Source of the DNA: Lentzea aerocolonigenes
Lineage (GTDB): Bacteria > Actinomycetota > Actinomycetes > Mycobacteriales > Pseudonocardiaceae
Length of the DNA: 64,000 nt
Assembly: GCF_000974445.1 (NCBI RefSeq)
Contig: NZ_BBOJ01000008.1
Location: 62,001 to 126,000, forward strand
Direction of reading: 5' to 3'
The stretch's first letter is position 1. The number at the start of each line of letters is the position of its first letter. This document shows positions 1-8,109 of the stretch, one piece after another. The position numbers and the translations under genes were made by a program. The notes under the pieces were generated by a model. That model saw nothing but the letters and a program-made list of their open reading frames with translations. It did no database searches and was not told the origin of the DNA.

Positions 1-254
1 CGTTCGCCAACGCCATCGGCGCCGCGATCGCGCAGGTCGGCGGCGAGGTCGACCGCGTGTTCGCGATGGAACCGGCCCGCCGCGACGAGGTGCTCGACGC
101 GGCACGGCAGGAGGCTGTGGACAAAGCGGTGGCCGCGGGCGCGAAGGCCGACACCGTGCGGATCGTCGACGTCGAGGAGATCCCGCTGGCCTACCTGCCC
201 GGCAACGCGAGCCGCGTGCGCGCGAGGGCCGTCGGCGACCTGGTGTTCGACTAA
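1..254 (+). CDS. Hydantoinase/oxoprolinase family protein (HyuA-like), C-terminal end, partial
   Basis: Only the last 83 residues are present; the reading frame enters at base 3 and stops at TAA 252-254. The text (FANAIGAAIAQVGG near the start, ending RARAVGDLVFD) matches the extreme C-terminus of HyuA-type ATP-dependent hydantoinases/oxoprolinases, which open five-membered imide or lactam rings. A DUF917 gene and a PucR regulator follow on the same strand, a combination known from hydantoin and purine-breakdown operons. The catalytic part lies upstream of the window, so substrate cannot be judged. A related acetone-carboxylase-type subunit is the main alternative. Confidence 0.7.
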   Translation, partial: FANAIGAAIAQVGGEVDRVFAMEPARRDEVLDAARQEAVDKAVAAGAKADTVRIVDVEEIPLAYLPGNASRVRARAVGDLVFD

Positions 255-292
255 CTTTTCGCACCAGCACCGGCGGCACTACTGTCTCGCGC

Positions 293-1354
293 ATGCACCT
301 GCTCCAGCCCGACGAGGTGGACCGGCTCGCGCTGGGCGTGGTCGTGCTCGGCAGCGGCGGTGGGGGTGGCGAGCCCGAGACCCACGCCTTCGCGGCGATG
401 CTCCGGCACGAAATGCGACAAAGCGGTCCTGTCACGGTGCTTTCGCCGGAAGAGGCCGATCCGGACGGGTACGCCGCACGGGTCGGGCTGATCGGCGCGC
501 CGACCGTGATGATCGAGAAGCTCCCGTCAGGGCGGGAGGCGGAAGAGGCCCTGAAAGCGTTGCAGGGGCACGACTCCACGCCCGCGACCGCCGTGATCGG
601 GTGGGAGGTCGGCGGGTGCAACGGGCTGTTGCCGCTGCTCCTCGCGGCACGGCTGGGGCTTCCGTACGTCGACGTGGACGGGATGGGGAGAGCGTTCCCG
701 CGCATCGACCAGACGACCTACGACGCGGCGGGGTTGCCCACGACCCCGCTGGCCATCACCGAACCCGGCGGGAACCGGGCGGTGCTCGACTCGACCGGCA
801 TCGAGAAGCTCGCCCGCACGGTCATGGTCGACTTCGGCGGCTGGGCGATGATGGTGGCCAAGCCGCTGAAGCTCGCGGACGCCGTCGCGGCAGGCGTCAC
901 GGGGTCGCTGGCCCGCGCGCTGGAGCTCGGCGAGATCTGGTCGCAGCGCACGGTTCCGGTGGAGCAACGGGCGAAGGCCTCCGGCGGTTTCCTCGTCGCA
1001 CGGGGAAAGGTCGTCGAGGTGTGGCGGGAGTCCGCCGGCGACTTCCCTCGTGGAACGGTGGCGCTGCGCCGGCTCGACACCGACGACGCGTACGTGCGCC
1101 TGGAGATGCAGGGCGAGTACCTCGTGGCTCTCGAGGACGGCGAGCCGCTCGTCACGACGCCCGACCTGCTGTGCTGCCTGGACGCCGACTCCGGCCTCCC
1201 GCTCTCGACCGAACGGCTCGCGTTCGGCGCGGTCGTGGACGTGGTCGCGCTCCCAGCCCCGCCGCAGTGGACGAAGCCGGAGATGCTCGGCCGCGTCGAT
1301 CCGCGGGCCTTCGGCTACGACCTCGGCTACGTGCCGTTCCGGGACGCTCCGTGA
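293..1354 (+). CDS. DUF917 family protein (hydantoinase-associated)
   Basis: 353 residues. The N-terminus has the glycine-rich run VLGSGGGGGEPE (about residues 19-30) typical of DUF917 proteins, which accompany HyuA-like hydantoinases and for which S-methyl-thiohydantoin desulfurase activity has been described in one branch. The middle contains the conserved 'GGCNGLLPLL...G.P.VD.DGMGRAFPRI' block (about 106-143). No signal peptide or membrane helix is seen, so it should be cytoplasmic. It starts 39 bp after the HyuA-like stop, and its TGA overlaps the next start (GTGA at 1351-1354), so it is very probably cotranscribed and translationally coupled with the regulator. Actual substrate is unknown. 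Confidence 0.85.
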   Translation: MHLLQPDEVDRLALGVVVLGSGGGGGEPETHAFAAMLRHEMRQSGPVTVLSPEEADPDGYAARVGLIGAPTVMIEKLPSGREAEEALKALQGHDSTPATAVIGWEVGGCNGLLPLLLAARLGLPYVDVDGMGRAFPRIDQTTYDAAGLPTTPLAITEPGGNRAVLDSTGIEKLARTVMVDFGGWAMMVAKPLKLADAVAAGVTGSLARALELGEIWSQRTVPVEQRAKASGGFLVARGKVVEVWRESAGDFPRGTVALRRLDTDDAYVRLEMQGEYLVALEDGEPLVTTPDLLCCLDADSGLPLSTERLAFGAVVDVVALPAPPQWTKPEMLGRVDPRAFGYDLGYVPFRDAP

Positions 1355-2886
1355 TCGACGACGCAGACTCGCTGACGGTGCGCGACCTGCTGGAGATGGG
1401 CGTGCTCGGCGACGCGTGTCTGCTGGCGGGCGAACGCGGCGTCGGCACCGAGGTCGCGGACGTGCGGCTGGCGGCGGACATGACGGCCGTCGAGGCGTGC
1501 TCCGCCGGTGACCTCGTGATCCTCACCGGGCACCAGCCCTACCTCGTCGAACTCGCGCTGCGCCGGGCCTACAGCGCGGACGTCCGGGCGGTCGTGCTGG
1601 TGCGCCCGCCGACCGGTGCGTACCAGCCTCCGTCCGCCGCGACGGTCTCGTTCGCGAACCGGCTCGGCGTGCCGCTGCTGCAGACCACGGCCGACGACCC
1701 GCTGCTGGTCGCCGACTCGTTGCGCACGGCCGTGCGACGGCCCGAAGTCACCGCCGCCCGGTTGCTGAACGCCGTCACCGCGCGGCTCGGGCGCAGCAAG
1801 CCGGATCCGCGGTCGGTGATCACGATCCTGTCCGGCGAGCTGCACGTGACGTGCGCGGTGATCAGCGCGGACGGCACCGCCATCGAGGGCGTGTCCCCGC
1901 CCGGCCTGCCACCGGACCTGCTGACCGGCTCGGTCGCCGTCACGGTCGAGATGACCGGGGGCTTCGCGGTGGCGGTCCCCGTCGAGACCGACCGGACCGG
2001 GCACGTCCACCTGTGGCTCGTCTCCCACGCCCGCGGCCGCAACAAGCGGTGGGCCGAGACCGTGCTGCAGATCAGCCAGGTCGCGTCGTGGGCGCTCGGC
2101 AACTGGGTCGCCGCCGAACGCCTCGAAACCGAGCGCCGCGCCCGTTCCCGCGGCTCGCTGCTGTCCGAGCTGCTCGCGTCGGGTGACGACGTGCCGCCGC
2201 AGCTGGTGCAGCAGGCCGTGCTCGCCGGGTGGCGGCTCGACGGCTGGCACACGGGCGTCTACGCGATGCCGAACGCGCCGACCCCCGACCTGTTCGACAC
2301 CGCCAGCACCGAACGGCTGCGCGTCGAGCTGTCCCGCCGCGGCCTGCACGGCCAGCTGGTAGAGGGCGCGGAGGGCTGGTCGTTCTGGATCACCAACGAC
2401 GCCGAACCGCCGCAGTCCCAGCACCGCGAGCTGACCGCGAAGATCGCCAGGGTGCTGGGTTCCTGCGCGCTCGTCGCGGGCATCGGGCGCCCGCATCCCG
2501 GTGCCGCCGGGGTCGGGCGCACGCTGGCGGAGGCCCGCGAGGCCGCCGCGATGACCGGGTCGGCGAAGGTCGTGCACGTCGACGAACTGGGCGTGCGGCG
2601 GCTGCTGTCGATGGCGGCCGAGACGCCCGCGCTGGTCGAGCAGGCGGCCCGGCTGCTCGAACCGCTGACGGGCGTCGAGGACGGGCAGCTGCTGCGCACG
2701 CTGGCGATCTACCTCGACGAGGAGTCGGTGACGTCGTCGGCGGCCGCGAGGCTGAAGGTGCACCGGAACACGGTGGCGCAACGGATCAACCGGGCCGAGC
2801 AGCTGCTCGGGGTCAGCCTGCTGAACCCGGACGAACGGCTGGCCGTCCACCTCGCGTGCCGGGCGGTGCGGGCCTCCGACGAGTGA
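1351..2886 (+). CDS. PucR family transcriptional regulator
   Basis: 511 residues from a GTG that overlaps the upstream stop by 4 bp. An N-terminal PucR ligand domain covers about residues 1-125 (begins LTVRDLLEMG). The C-terminal helix-turn-helix of the PucR/CdaR type spans about 440-505, including SAAARLKVHRNTVAQRINRA, the DNA-reading helix of the family. Family members activate purine, proline or sugar-diacid catabolism genes. Its place as last gene of the hydantoinase/DUF917 operon suggests it controls that operon in response to the ring substrate or product. It converges directly on the histidine-kinase gene with no spacer. Confidence 0.88.
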   Translation: MIDDADSLTVRDLLEMGVLGDACLLAGERGVGTEVADVRLAADMTAVEACSAGDLVILTGHQPYLVELALRRAYSADVRAVVLVRPPTGAYQPPSAATVSFANRLGVPLLQTTADDPLLVADSLRTAVRRPEVTAARLLNAVTARLGRSKPDPRSVITILSGELHVTCAVISADGTAIEGVSPPGLPPDLLTGSVAVTVEMTGGFAVAVPVETDRTGHVHLWLVSHARGRNKRWAETVLQISQVASWALGNWVAAERLETERRARSRGSLLSELLASGDDVPPQLVQQAVLAGWRLDGWHTGVYAMPNAPTPDLFDTASTERLRVELSRRGLHGQLVEGAEGWSFWITNDAEPPQSQHRELTAKIARVLGSCALVAGIGRPHPGAAGVGRTLAEAREAAAMTGSAKVVHVDELGVRRLLSMAAETPALVEQAARLLEPLTGVEDGQLLRTLAIYLDEESVTSSAAARLKVHRNTVAQRINRAEQLLGVSLLNPDERLAVHLACRAVRASDE

Positions 2887-3696
2887 TCAGGTGGGCACGA
2901 ACGCGGGCAGCACCGCGTCGACCTCGAACCCGCCGTCGTCCGTGGGTCCCGCGGTGAGGGTGCCGCCGACCATCTCGACGCGACCGCGCAGGCCGAGCAA
3001 CCCGGTGCCGTTGCGGGGCACCGGATCCGGTGTGGACGACGGTGCCGTGTTGCGCACGACGGCACGGACGCTGCTCGGTCCACAGTGGACCGTGATGGCG
3101 GTGTGCGCGCCGGGCGCGTGCTTGTGCACGTTCGTCAGCGACTCCTGGACCACGCGGTACATCGTGCGGCGCACAGCGGGGGAGATGACGTCCGCGTCGC
3201 CGTGCTCGATCAGGGTGATCTGCAGCCCGGAGTCGGCCACGAGGCTGGAGAGCCGGTCGGGCAGCACGTCCGGGAGGCGGGGGCGGCCGGAGCGCAGCAC
3301 GCCGACGAGGTCGCGCAGTTCCGCCAACGCCTGGCAGCCCGCGGTGCGCAGCTCCTCCGCCGCCTCGCGCACGCCCTCGTCCTTCGCCGCGATCCGCAAC
3401 GCTCCGGCGTGCAGGACCATCAGGTTCAGCCGGTGCGTGACGACGTCGTGCATTTCGGCCGCGAGCCGCGTGCGTTCGTCGGCACGGGCCCGTTCGGCGA
3501 GCAGCTCGCGTTCGGCTCGTTCGGTCAGCGCCCGCACGAGCTTGCGGCGGGCGTTGAAGTAGAGGCCGGCCAGTCCCACGACGACGATCACGCCGAAACC
3601 GATCGACCACGGGAAAGCGATTACCAGGGCGGACTCGTGCCAAGCTCCCGGTGCCGCCTCGGGCAGCACCGGCACCAGGTCACCTGCCCGTCGCAC
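2887..3696 (-). CDS. Two-component sensor histidine kinase (NarL-partner type, orphan)
   Basis: 269 residues. One membrane helix (about 23-47) is followed by a coiled linker, a HisKA_3 dimerisation box with the phosphoacceptor in AEMHDVVTHR (His83), and a HATPase domain with N-box VQESLTNVHKHA and G-box GTGLLGLRGRV. This is the class that phosphorylates LuxR/NarL-type response regulators, yet no response regulator is adjacent. Most relatives carry four or more membrane helices ahead of the H-box; here only one is present, so either the sensor is naturally minimal or the 5' end was lost. Its stop abuts the convergent PucR gene. Confidence 0.85.
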   Translation of the reverse strand: MRRAGDLVPVLPEAAPGAWHESALVIAFPWSIGFGVIVVVGLAGLYFNARRKLVRALTERAERELLAERARADERTRLAAEMHDVVTHRLNLMVLHAGALRIAAKDEGVREAAEELRTAGCQALAELRDLVGVLRSGRPRLPDVLPDRLSSLVADSGLQITLIEHGDADVISPAVRRTMYRVVQESLTNVHKHAPGAHTAITVHCGPSSVRAVVRNTAPSSTPDPVPRNGTGLLGLRGRVEMVGGTLTAGPTDDGGFEVDAVLPAFVPT

Positions 3697-3833
3697 GCGG
3701 GTGACGATACTGCCGGGTGTGTGCCTCGGATCACCTACTGGAGCAGGGGGTTGACCCTACTTTCGCAGGTGGCGGACAAGCGTTTTTCCGCCAGCCGGAC
3801 GCAGGCGTCCGGCCGCCGGTCCTGTGTAGAGCG

Positions 3834-4538
3834 TCAGCCCCTGCGGAACAGCGCCGTCCACAGGAAGGACTTCCCGAACGCCGGGGAGTCCGGCCCCTGG
3901 TCCGTCATCCGGCGCAGCTCGACCTCGGTGAGGTCCTGGAAGATCCAGCGCAGCTCATCCGGCTCGTAGCCGACTCCACCCGCCAGCCCGCCCTGCCGGT
4001 ACAGCTCGGCGTCCGGGGTGGAGGTGCCCTCCTCGGCGGTGAAGCAGGTGAGCGCGAAGTGGCCACCGGGTGCGAGGGCGCGGTCGAGCAACGCGAGGTA
4101 GCTGACCCGGCGGTGCGGCGGCAGGTGGTGGAAGCAACCCGAGTCGTAGATCAGGTCGTACGTGCCGGTCGTGGCGAACGCGTCGCCGTGACGGAACCGC
4201 ACGTCCAGGCCCTCGCCGCGTTCCGACGCCCACGCGATGGCGGTCGCCGAGACGTCCACCGCGTCGACCTGGAACCCGTTGCGCGCCAGGTGGATCGCGT
4301 TGCGGCCGGGCCCACACCCCACGTCGAGGGCCCGGCCGGGCGCGATCAGGCCCCGTTCCAGGTAGCTCACCAGGCTCTCGTCCGGCTTGGCCACGAAGAA
4401 CGGGACCTCGCGCTCCCGGTCGGCGTAGAAGCGGTCCCACCAGTCACCCGCCCGCTCGGTCCAGCGGTCGGCGCCGGGGTCGAAGAGACCGTCGAGCAGA
4501 GTGAGGACGTCGTCGACCGAACGGATGTGCCGATGCAC
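3834..4538 (-). CDS. Class I SAM-dependent methyltransferase
   Basis: 234 residues. Motif I, ALDVGCGPGRN (about 70-80), is a clear Rossmann SAM-binding loop, and DVSATAIAWA supplies the acidic residue after strand 2. The post-I segment DLIYDSGCFHHLPPHRR resembles TehB/thiopurine-type small-molecule methyltransferases. No signal or membrane segment. The gene stands alone: 137 bp separate it from the kinase and about 35 bp from the downstream end of the glycosidase gene. Substrate is not predictable from sequence. Methyltransferase assignment is secure. Confidence 0.88.
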   Translation of the reverse strand: MHRHIRSVDDVLTLLDGLFDPGADRWTERAGDWWDRFYADREREVPFFVAKPDESLVSYLERGLIAPGRALDVGCGPGRNAIHLARNGFQVDAVDVSATAIAWASERGEGLDVRFRHGDAFATTGTYDLIYDSGCFHHLPPHRRVSYLALLDRALAPGGHFALTCFTAEEGTSTPDAELYRQGGLAGGVGYEPDELRWIFQDLTEVELRRMTDQGPDSPAFGKSFLWTALFRRG

Positions 4539-4573
4539 CGGAAACCCCCAGGTAGATCGGCCTCCAGTTTAGC

Positions 4574-5530
4574 TCAGAGACCACCCTCGGAGAGGCGCTT
4601 GCGGTAGCCGCGGGCACCCTCGGACCCGACGTTCTCGTGGAAGTCGACGCCGCTCGGGTTGGTCTGCACGTGGTAGTAGGTGGCGCCCCACAGGCTGCCG
4701 GCCACCGAGTCGTCGAAGTGGAGGAAGTTCCCGTACTTGTAGCCCTTCTGGTACGGCGTGAGCGCGGTGGTCCTCATCGAGTACTCGGTCGCGATCACCG
4801 GCTTGCCCGGCCACTTCGACGCGCACCGCGACAGGGTTTCCGAGTACGTCAGCTCGTTCCAGCTGCCCTGGTTCGCGAAGTTGCCGTCGTCCGCGTTGCT
4901 GTAGAAGTGCACGCCCACGAAGTCGCACTTCTTGATCGCGTTGACGAAGTTCGGGTTGGCGTACCACGTGTCGGGGTTCGTGCCCTTGTTCGGCGAGAGC
5001 GCGGTGCCGCAGATCTTGGCTCCGGGGAAGGTCTCGCGGATGCGGTCGATCGTGACGCCCAGGTTGTAACCGTAGACCCACGGGTCGGCGACGCGGATGT
5101 TCGGCTCGTTGCCGAGCTCGATGATGCACTTGTCGGCGCCTGAGCGGATGCGCTTGTACTCGAAGAACCGCGAGTCGCGGATCTCTGCCACCGCGCGGTT
5201 CGGGTCGATCACGTTGTCGGTGTCGCCGGTGACGGTGCGGACGATGAGGAAGTTCGTCGCGCCGGCCGCGGTCCACACGTGGTCGGGGTAGTTCGCCCAC
5301 GGGCCGGGGCCGGGCGTGCCCCAGCCGGTGACGACCTTGGCGAGGTTCGCGCCCTGGTTGGTGATCGCGTCGAGCCACGTCTGGTAGCCGTCGGTCAGCA
5401 ACGGGCCGTGCGCGCGGTAGAACGGCGCGGCCGACGCCTGTCCCGGCAGCGACGCCAGGCCCGCCGCCGCGATGGCACCTGCCGCCAGCTTGCCCATCGC
5501 GCGGCGGCTGTACTGCTTCTCGCCGGTCAT
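4574..5530 (-). CDS. Tat-exported glycoside hydrolase-like protein (clan GH-A type)
   Basis: 318 residues from the ATG at 5530, preceded by GGGAG eight bases upstream; a longer in-frame start exists but lacks this site. The N-terminus has a twin-arginine motif (YSRRAMGK) followed by a hydrophobic stretch and an ASA cleavage site near residue 34, so it should be secreted folded. Two glutamates in clan GH-A contexts are present: the acid/base in IIELGNEPN (Glu142) and the likely nucleophile in VIATEYS (Glu249), about 107 residues apart as in TIM-barrel beta-glycosidases. The GH family and polysaccharide target cannot be named. It is divergent from the ABC-F gene. Confidence 0.75.
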   Translation of the reverse strand: MTGEKQYSRRAMGKLAAGAIAAAGLASLPGQASAAPFYRAHGPLLTDGYQTWLDAITNQGANLAKVVTGWGTPGPGPWANYPDHVWTAAGATNFLIVRTVTGDTDNVIDPNRAVAEIRDSRFFEYKRIRSGADKCIIELGNEPNIRVADPWVYGYNLGVTIDRIRETFPGAKICGTALSPNKGTNPDTWYANPNFVNAIKKCDFVGVHFYSNADDGNFANQGSWNELTYSETLSRCASKWPGKPVIATEYSMRTTALTPYQKGYKYGNFLHFDDSVAGSLWGATYYHVQTNPSGVDFHENVGSEGARGYRKRLSEGGL

Positions 5531-5587
5531 CGCCGGTCTCCCTTCGTTCGTGATCAGGCCAGAGGCAAGCGGGAGCGAGTATGAGAG

Positions 5588-5607
5588 CCGGTATGCGACC
5601 GGTATGC
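5588..5607. promoter_or_regulatory. Tandem direct repeat CCGGTATGC in divergent promoter region
   Basis: CCGGTATGC occurs at 5588-5596 and again at 5599-5607, an 11-bp period that places both copies on one face of the helix. The pair sits between the glycosidase (-) and the ABC-F gene (+), 58 bp upstream of the glycosidase start. This is a candidate operator for either gene; no regulator is encoded next to it. Confidence 0.35.
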
Positions 5608-5714
5608 CGTTGCGCTCTCGTGCGGTGTATGGCAGCCTTGACCTCGTGATCTTCTGACCCCGCTCCGGCACGCACGTGCGTCCGTTTCCGATGTCTTTCG
5701 GCGGTGGGGGTCTC

Positions 5715-7277
5715 ATGTCAGGTCAGCTGACGCTCAAGAACGTCACGAAGAGCTTTGCTCACAAGAAGGTGCTCGACGACGTCTCGCTGACGGTCCGGCC
5801 GGGCGAGAAGGCCGGTGTGGTCGGGGAGAACGGCTCCGGCAAGTCCACGTTGCTGCGGCTGCTGGCCCGGCAGGACGTGCCGGACGACGGCGAGGTCACC
5901 GTGGTCGCGCAGGGCGTCGGGTACCTCGCGCAGGTGCTCGACCTGCCCGGCGAGGCGACCGTCGGTGACGCGATCGACGCCGCGCTCGTCGAGATCCGCC
6001 TGCTGGAGCAGCAGATCGCGGCCGCGGCCGAGCACGAGCGGCTCGGCGAGCTCGGTGACCTGCTCACCGCGTTCGAGCTGCGCGACGGCTACTCGGCCGA
6101 CGCGCGGGTCGAGGCCGCCATGTCCGCGCTGGGCATCGGCGGTGTCGCACGGGAACGACGGCTCGGCACGTTGTCCGGCGGGCAGCGGGCGAGACTCGCG
6201 CTGGCCGGTGTGCTGTCGGCCGAACCGGAACTGCTGCTGCTCGACGAACCCACGAACCACCTCGACGACGAGGCGCTGCAGTGGCTGGAGAACAGGCTCC
6301 AGCAGCACCGGGGCACGCTGGTCGTGGCGACGCACGACCGGCTGCTGCTGGAGCGGGTCAGCACGGCGATCATCGAGGTCGACCACCGCTCGATCACCCG
6401 CTGCGGCAACGGGTACGCGGGCTACGTCGCCGAGAAGAAGGCGGCACGGCAGCGGTGGGAGCAGGCCTACGCGGAGTGGGTCGGCGAGATCGGCCACTGG
6501 ACCGAGTGGCGTGGTACGACGGCACATCGCGTCGCGCCGGGGCGGCCGATCCCGGATCACAACAAGTGCAAGTACAACGGCGACGGCCGGCGCGTGCAGG
6601 CGTCGATCAGGACGCGGGTGCGCAGTGCGTCCGAACGGCTGGAGCGGCTGCGCGCCGACCCGGTGCCGAAGCCGCCGGAACCGTTGCGCCTCAACGCCCC
6701 GCTCGACGCGGCGAGCAGAGAGGGCGTGGTGCTCGAACTGAGGGAGGCGAACGTCGACCGGCGGATGTGCGTCGGTGAGCTGACCGTCGAGGCAGGGCAA
6801 CGACTTCTGGTGACCGGACCGAACGGCGCCGGCAAGTCGACGTTGCTCGACGTGCTCGCGGGCGTCCTCGAACCCGACCGCGGCACGGTCACCCGCCACG
6901 GCGTCGTCGGTTACCTGCCACAGGAAACCGTGGTGCGGAACCCGGAACAGACCGTGCTGGCCGCGTTCGGCGCGAGTGCCGAGCGGCTCAGGGCGCTGGG
7001 ACTGTTCCACGAGACCGACTTCGCCACACCGGTCGGCGCGTTGTCGATCGGGCAACGGCGGCGGCTCGCGCTCGCCCGGTTGCTGCGGCAGGAATCCGAC
7101 GTCCTGCTGCTCGACGAGCCGACCAACCACCTGTCGCTCGCGCTGGTGGAGGAGCTCGAAGCGGCACTGGCCGACTACCCCGGCGCGGTCGTCGTGGCCT
7201 CGCACGACCGGTTGCTGCGCAAGCGGTGGAGAGGTGAGGAGCTCAGAATGGCTCGTAGCAGTCGTACGTCTCGATAG
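5715..7277 (+). CDS. ABC-F family ATP-binding protein
   Basis: 520 residues with two ABC cassettes and no membrane segment. Cassette 1: Walker A GENGSGKST (37-45), signature LSGGQRARLAL, Walker B LLLLDEPTNHLDD. Cassette 2: GPNGAGKST, LSIGQRRRLALARLL, VLLLDEPTNHLS. This layout defines ABC-F proteins, which act on the ribosome and include antibiotic ribosomal-protection factors (macrolide, lincosamide, streptogramin types) as well as housekeeping factors. I chose ATG 5715 because GGTGGGGG lies just upstream; GTG 5676 and ATG 5691 are in frame but lack a good site. The 3' end overlaps the convergent NTF2-like gene by 35 bp. Whether it confers resistance is inference. Confidence 0.88.
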   Translation: MSGQLTLKNVTKSFAHKKVLDDVSLTVRPGEKAGVVGENGSGKSTLLRLLARQDVPDDGEVTVVAQGVGYLAQVLDLPGEATVGDAIDAALVEIRLLEQQIAAAAEHERLGELGDLLTAFELRDGYSADARVEAAMSALGIGGVARERRLGTLSGGQRARLALAGVLSAEPELLLLDEPTNHLDDEALQWLENRLQQHRGTLVVATHDRLLLERVSTAIIEVDHRSITRCGNGYAGYVAEKKAARQRWEQAYAEWVGEIGHWTEWRGTTAHRVAPGRPIPDHNKCKYNGDGRRVQASIRTRVRSASERLERLRADPVPKPPEPLRLNAPLDAASREGVVLELREANVDRRMCVGELTVEAGQRLLVTGPNGAGKSTLLDVLAGVLEPDRGTVTRHGVVGYLPQETVVRNPEQTVLAAFGASAERLRALGLFHETDFATPVGALSIGQRRRLALARLLRQESDVLLLDEPTNHLSLALVEELEAALADYPGAVVVASHDRLLRKRWRGEELRMARSSRTSR

Positions 7278-7605
7278 AGCTGATCAGCCCGTCGCGCGTG
7301 TCCACGAACTGTGCGATGTGCGCGACGAGCTGCTCGCCTGTCCGCAGCACGCCGGTCCACGTCAGCCGGACGATCGTGGTGTCGCCGGAACGCACCGTCG
7401 AGTGCACGTCGTACTTCTGGCTCGACAGCAGTCCGGCACCCTTCACCGAGGCCGCGGCCATCTCGTCCGCGGACATGCGCGCACCGGCGGGTTTGATCAG
7501 GTTCGGGTGTTCGACGGTCACCGCGTCGGCGGTGAAGAACCCGCGCAGCTCGTCGCCGGACTGCCCGGCTTCGAGAGCCCTGTGCAGTGAGGTGATGGCG
7601 TCCAT
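7243..7605 (-). CDS. SnoaL/NTF2-like small protein
   Basis: 120 residues, starting at ATG 7605; an alternative ATG at 7617 lies inside the operator. The sequence fits the nuclear-transport-factor-2 fold used by SnoaL-like cyclases, isomerases and ligand-binding proteins: an N-terminal helical segment, then alternating strands (DTTIVRLTWTGVLRTGEQLVAHIAQFVDTRDGLI). Polyketide-type catalytic residues cannot be assigned. It is divergent from a MarR regulator, with a twin palindromic operator between them, so it is probably that regulator's target and may bind or modify a small molecule. Confidence 0.72.
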   Translation of the reverse strand: MDAITSLHRALEAGQSGDELRGFFTADAVTVEHPNLIKPAGARMSADEMAAASVKGAGLLSSQKYDVHSTVRSGDTTIVRLTWTGVLRTGEQLVAHIAQFVDTRDGLISSIETYDCYEPF

Positions 7606-7609
7606 GTCC

Positions 7610-7637
7610 ACAACCATAGTTGTACAACCGTGGTTGT
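7610..7637. promoter_or_regulatory. Twin palindromic operator between NTF2-like gene and marR
   Basis: Two 14-bp palindromes lie end to end: ACAACCATAGTTGT (7610-7623) and ACAACCGTGGTTGT (7624-7637). Both share ACAAC/GTTGT arms. They begin 5 bp from the NTF2-like start codon and cover the only space available for both promoters, so occupancy should block both genes. MarR dimers typically bind such palindromes; autoregulation is the natural inference. Confidence 0.75.
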
Positions 7638-7656
7638 CAATGTGAGGATGTGCGCC

Positions 7657-8106
7657 GTGGACCTGATGGACCTCGACCTCGCGACCCTCGCCCACCTGGC
7701 GGGCAGCTCGGCGAACGACGCGATCCTCAAGCAGCTGCACGAGATCGGGCACGAGGGCGTCCGCGTCTCGCACGGGTACGTGATCCAGCACCTGATCGAG
7801 GGCGCGCCCACGGTGTCCGAACTGGGAGAGCTGCTCGGCGTCACCCAGCAGGCCGCGTCGAAGCAGCTGCTCGAACTGGAACGGCTCGGCTACGTCACGC
7901 GCGTGCCCGACAGCGCGGACAGCCGGATCAGGCGGGCGCAGCTCACCGAACGCGGCCGGCGGCTGGTGAAGGACAGCCGCCGGCTCCGGCGCAGGTTGGA
8001 CGCGAAGGTGGGCACCGACGAGGCCAAGCAGGCTCTCGTCCGGTTGCTCGACGAGACCGGCGGCACCGAGAACGTGCTCAGGCGCCGGGTCGCGCCGGGC
8101 GAGTAG
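7657..8106 (+). CDS. MarR family transcriptional regulator
   Basis: 149 residues with a winged helix in the middle: helix-turn-helix SELGELLGVTQQAASKQLLELERLG (about 53-77) followed by the wing VTRVPDSADSRIRRAQLTERG, both diagnostic of MarR. Candidate starts are GTG 7630 (inside the operator), ATG 7648 and GTG 7657. I prefer 7657 because TGAGGA at 7643-7648 gives normal ribosome-site spacing. Divergent from the NTF2-like gene with a twin palindrome between them. MarR proteins release DNA on binding phenolic or other small ligands; the ligand here is unknown. Confidence 0.85.
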   Translation: MDLMDLDLATLAHLAGSSANDAILKQLHEIGHEGVRVSHGYVIQHLIEGAPTVSELGELLGVTQQAASKQLLELERLGYVTRVPDSADSRIRRAQLTERGRRLVKDSRRLRRRLDAKVGTDEAKQALVRLLDETGGTENVLRRRVAPGE

Positions 8107-8109
8107 GGC

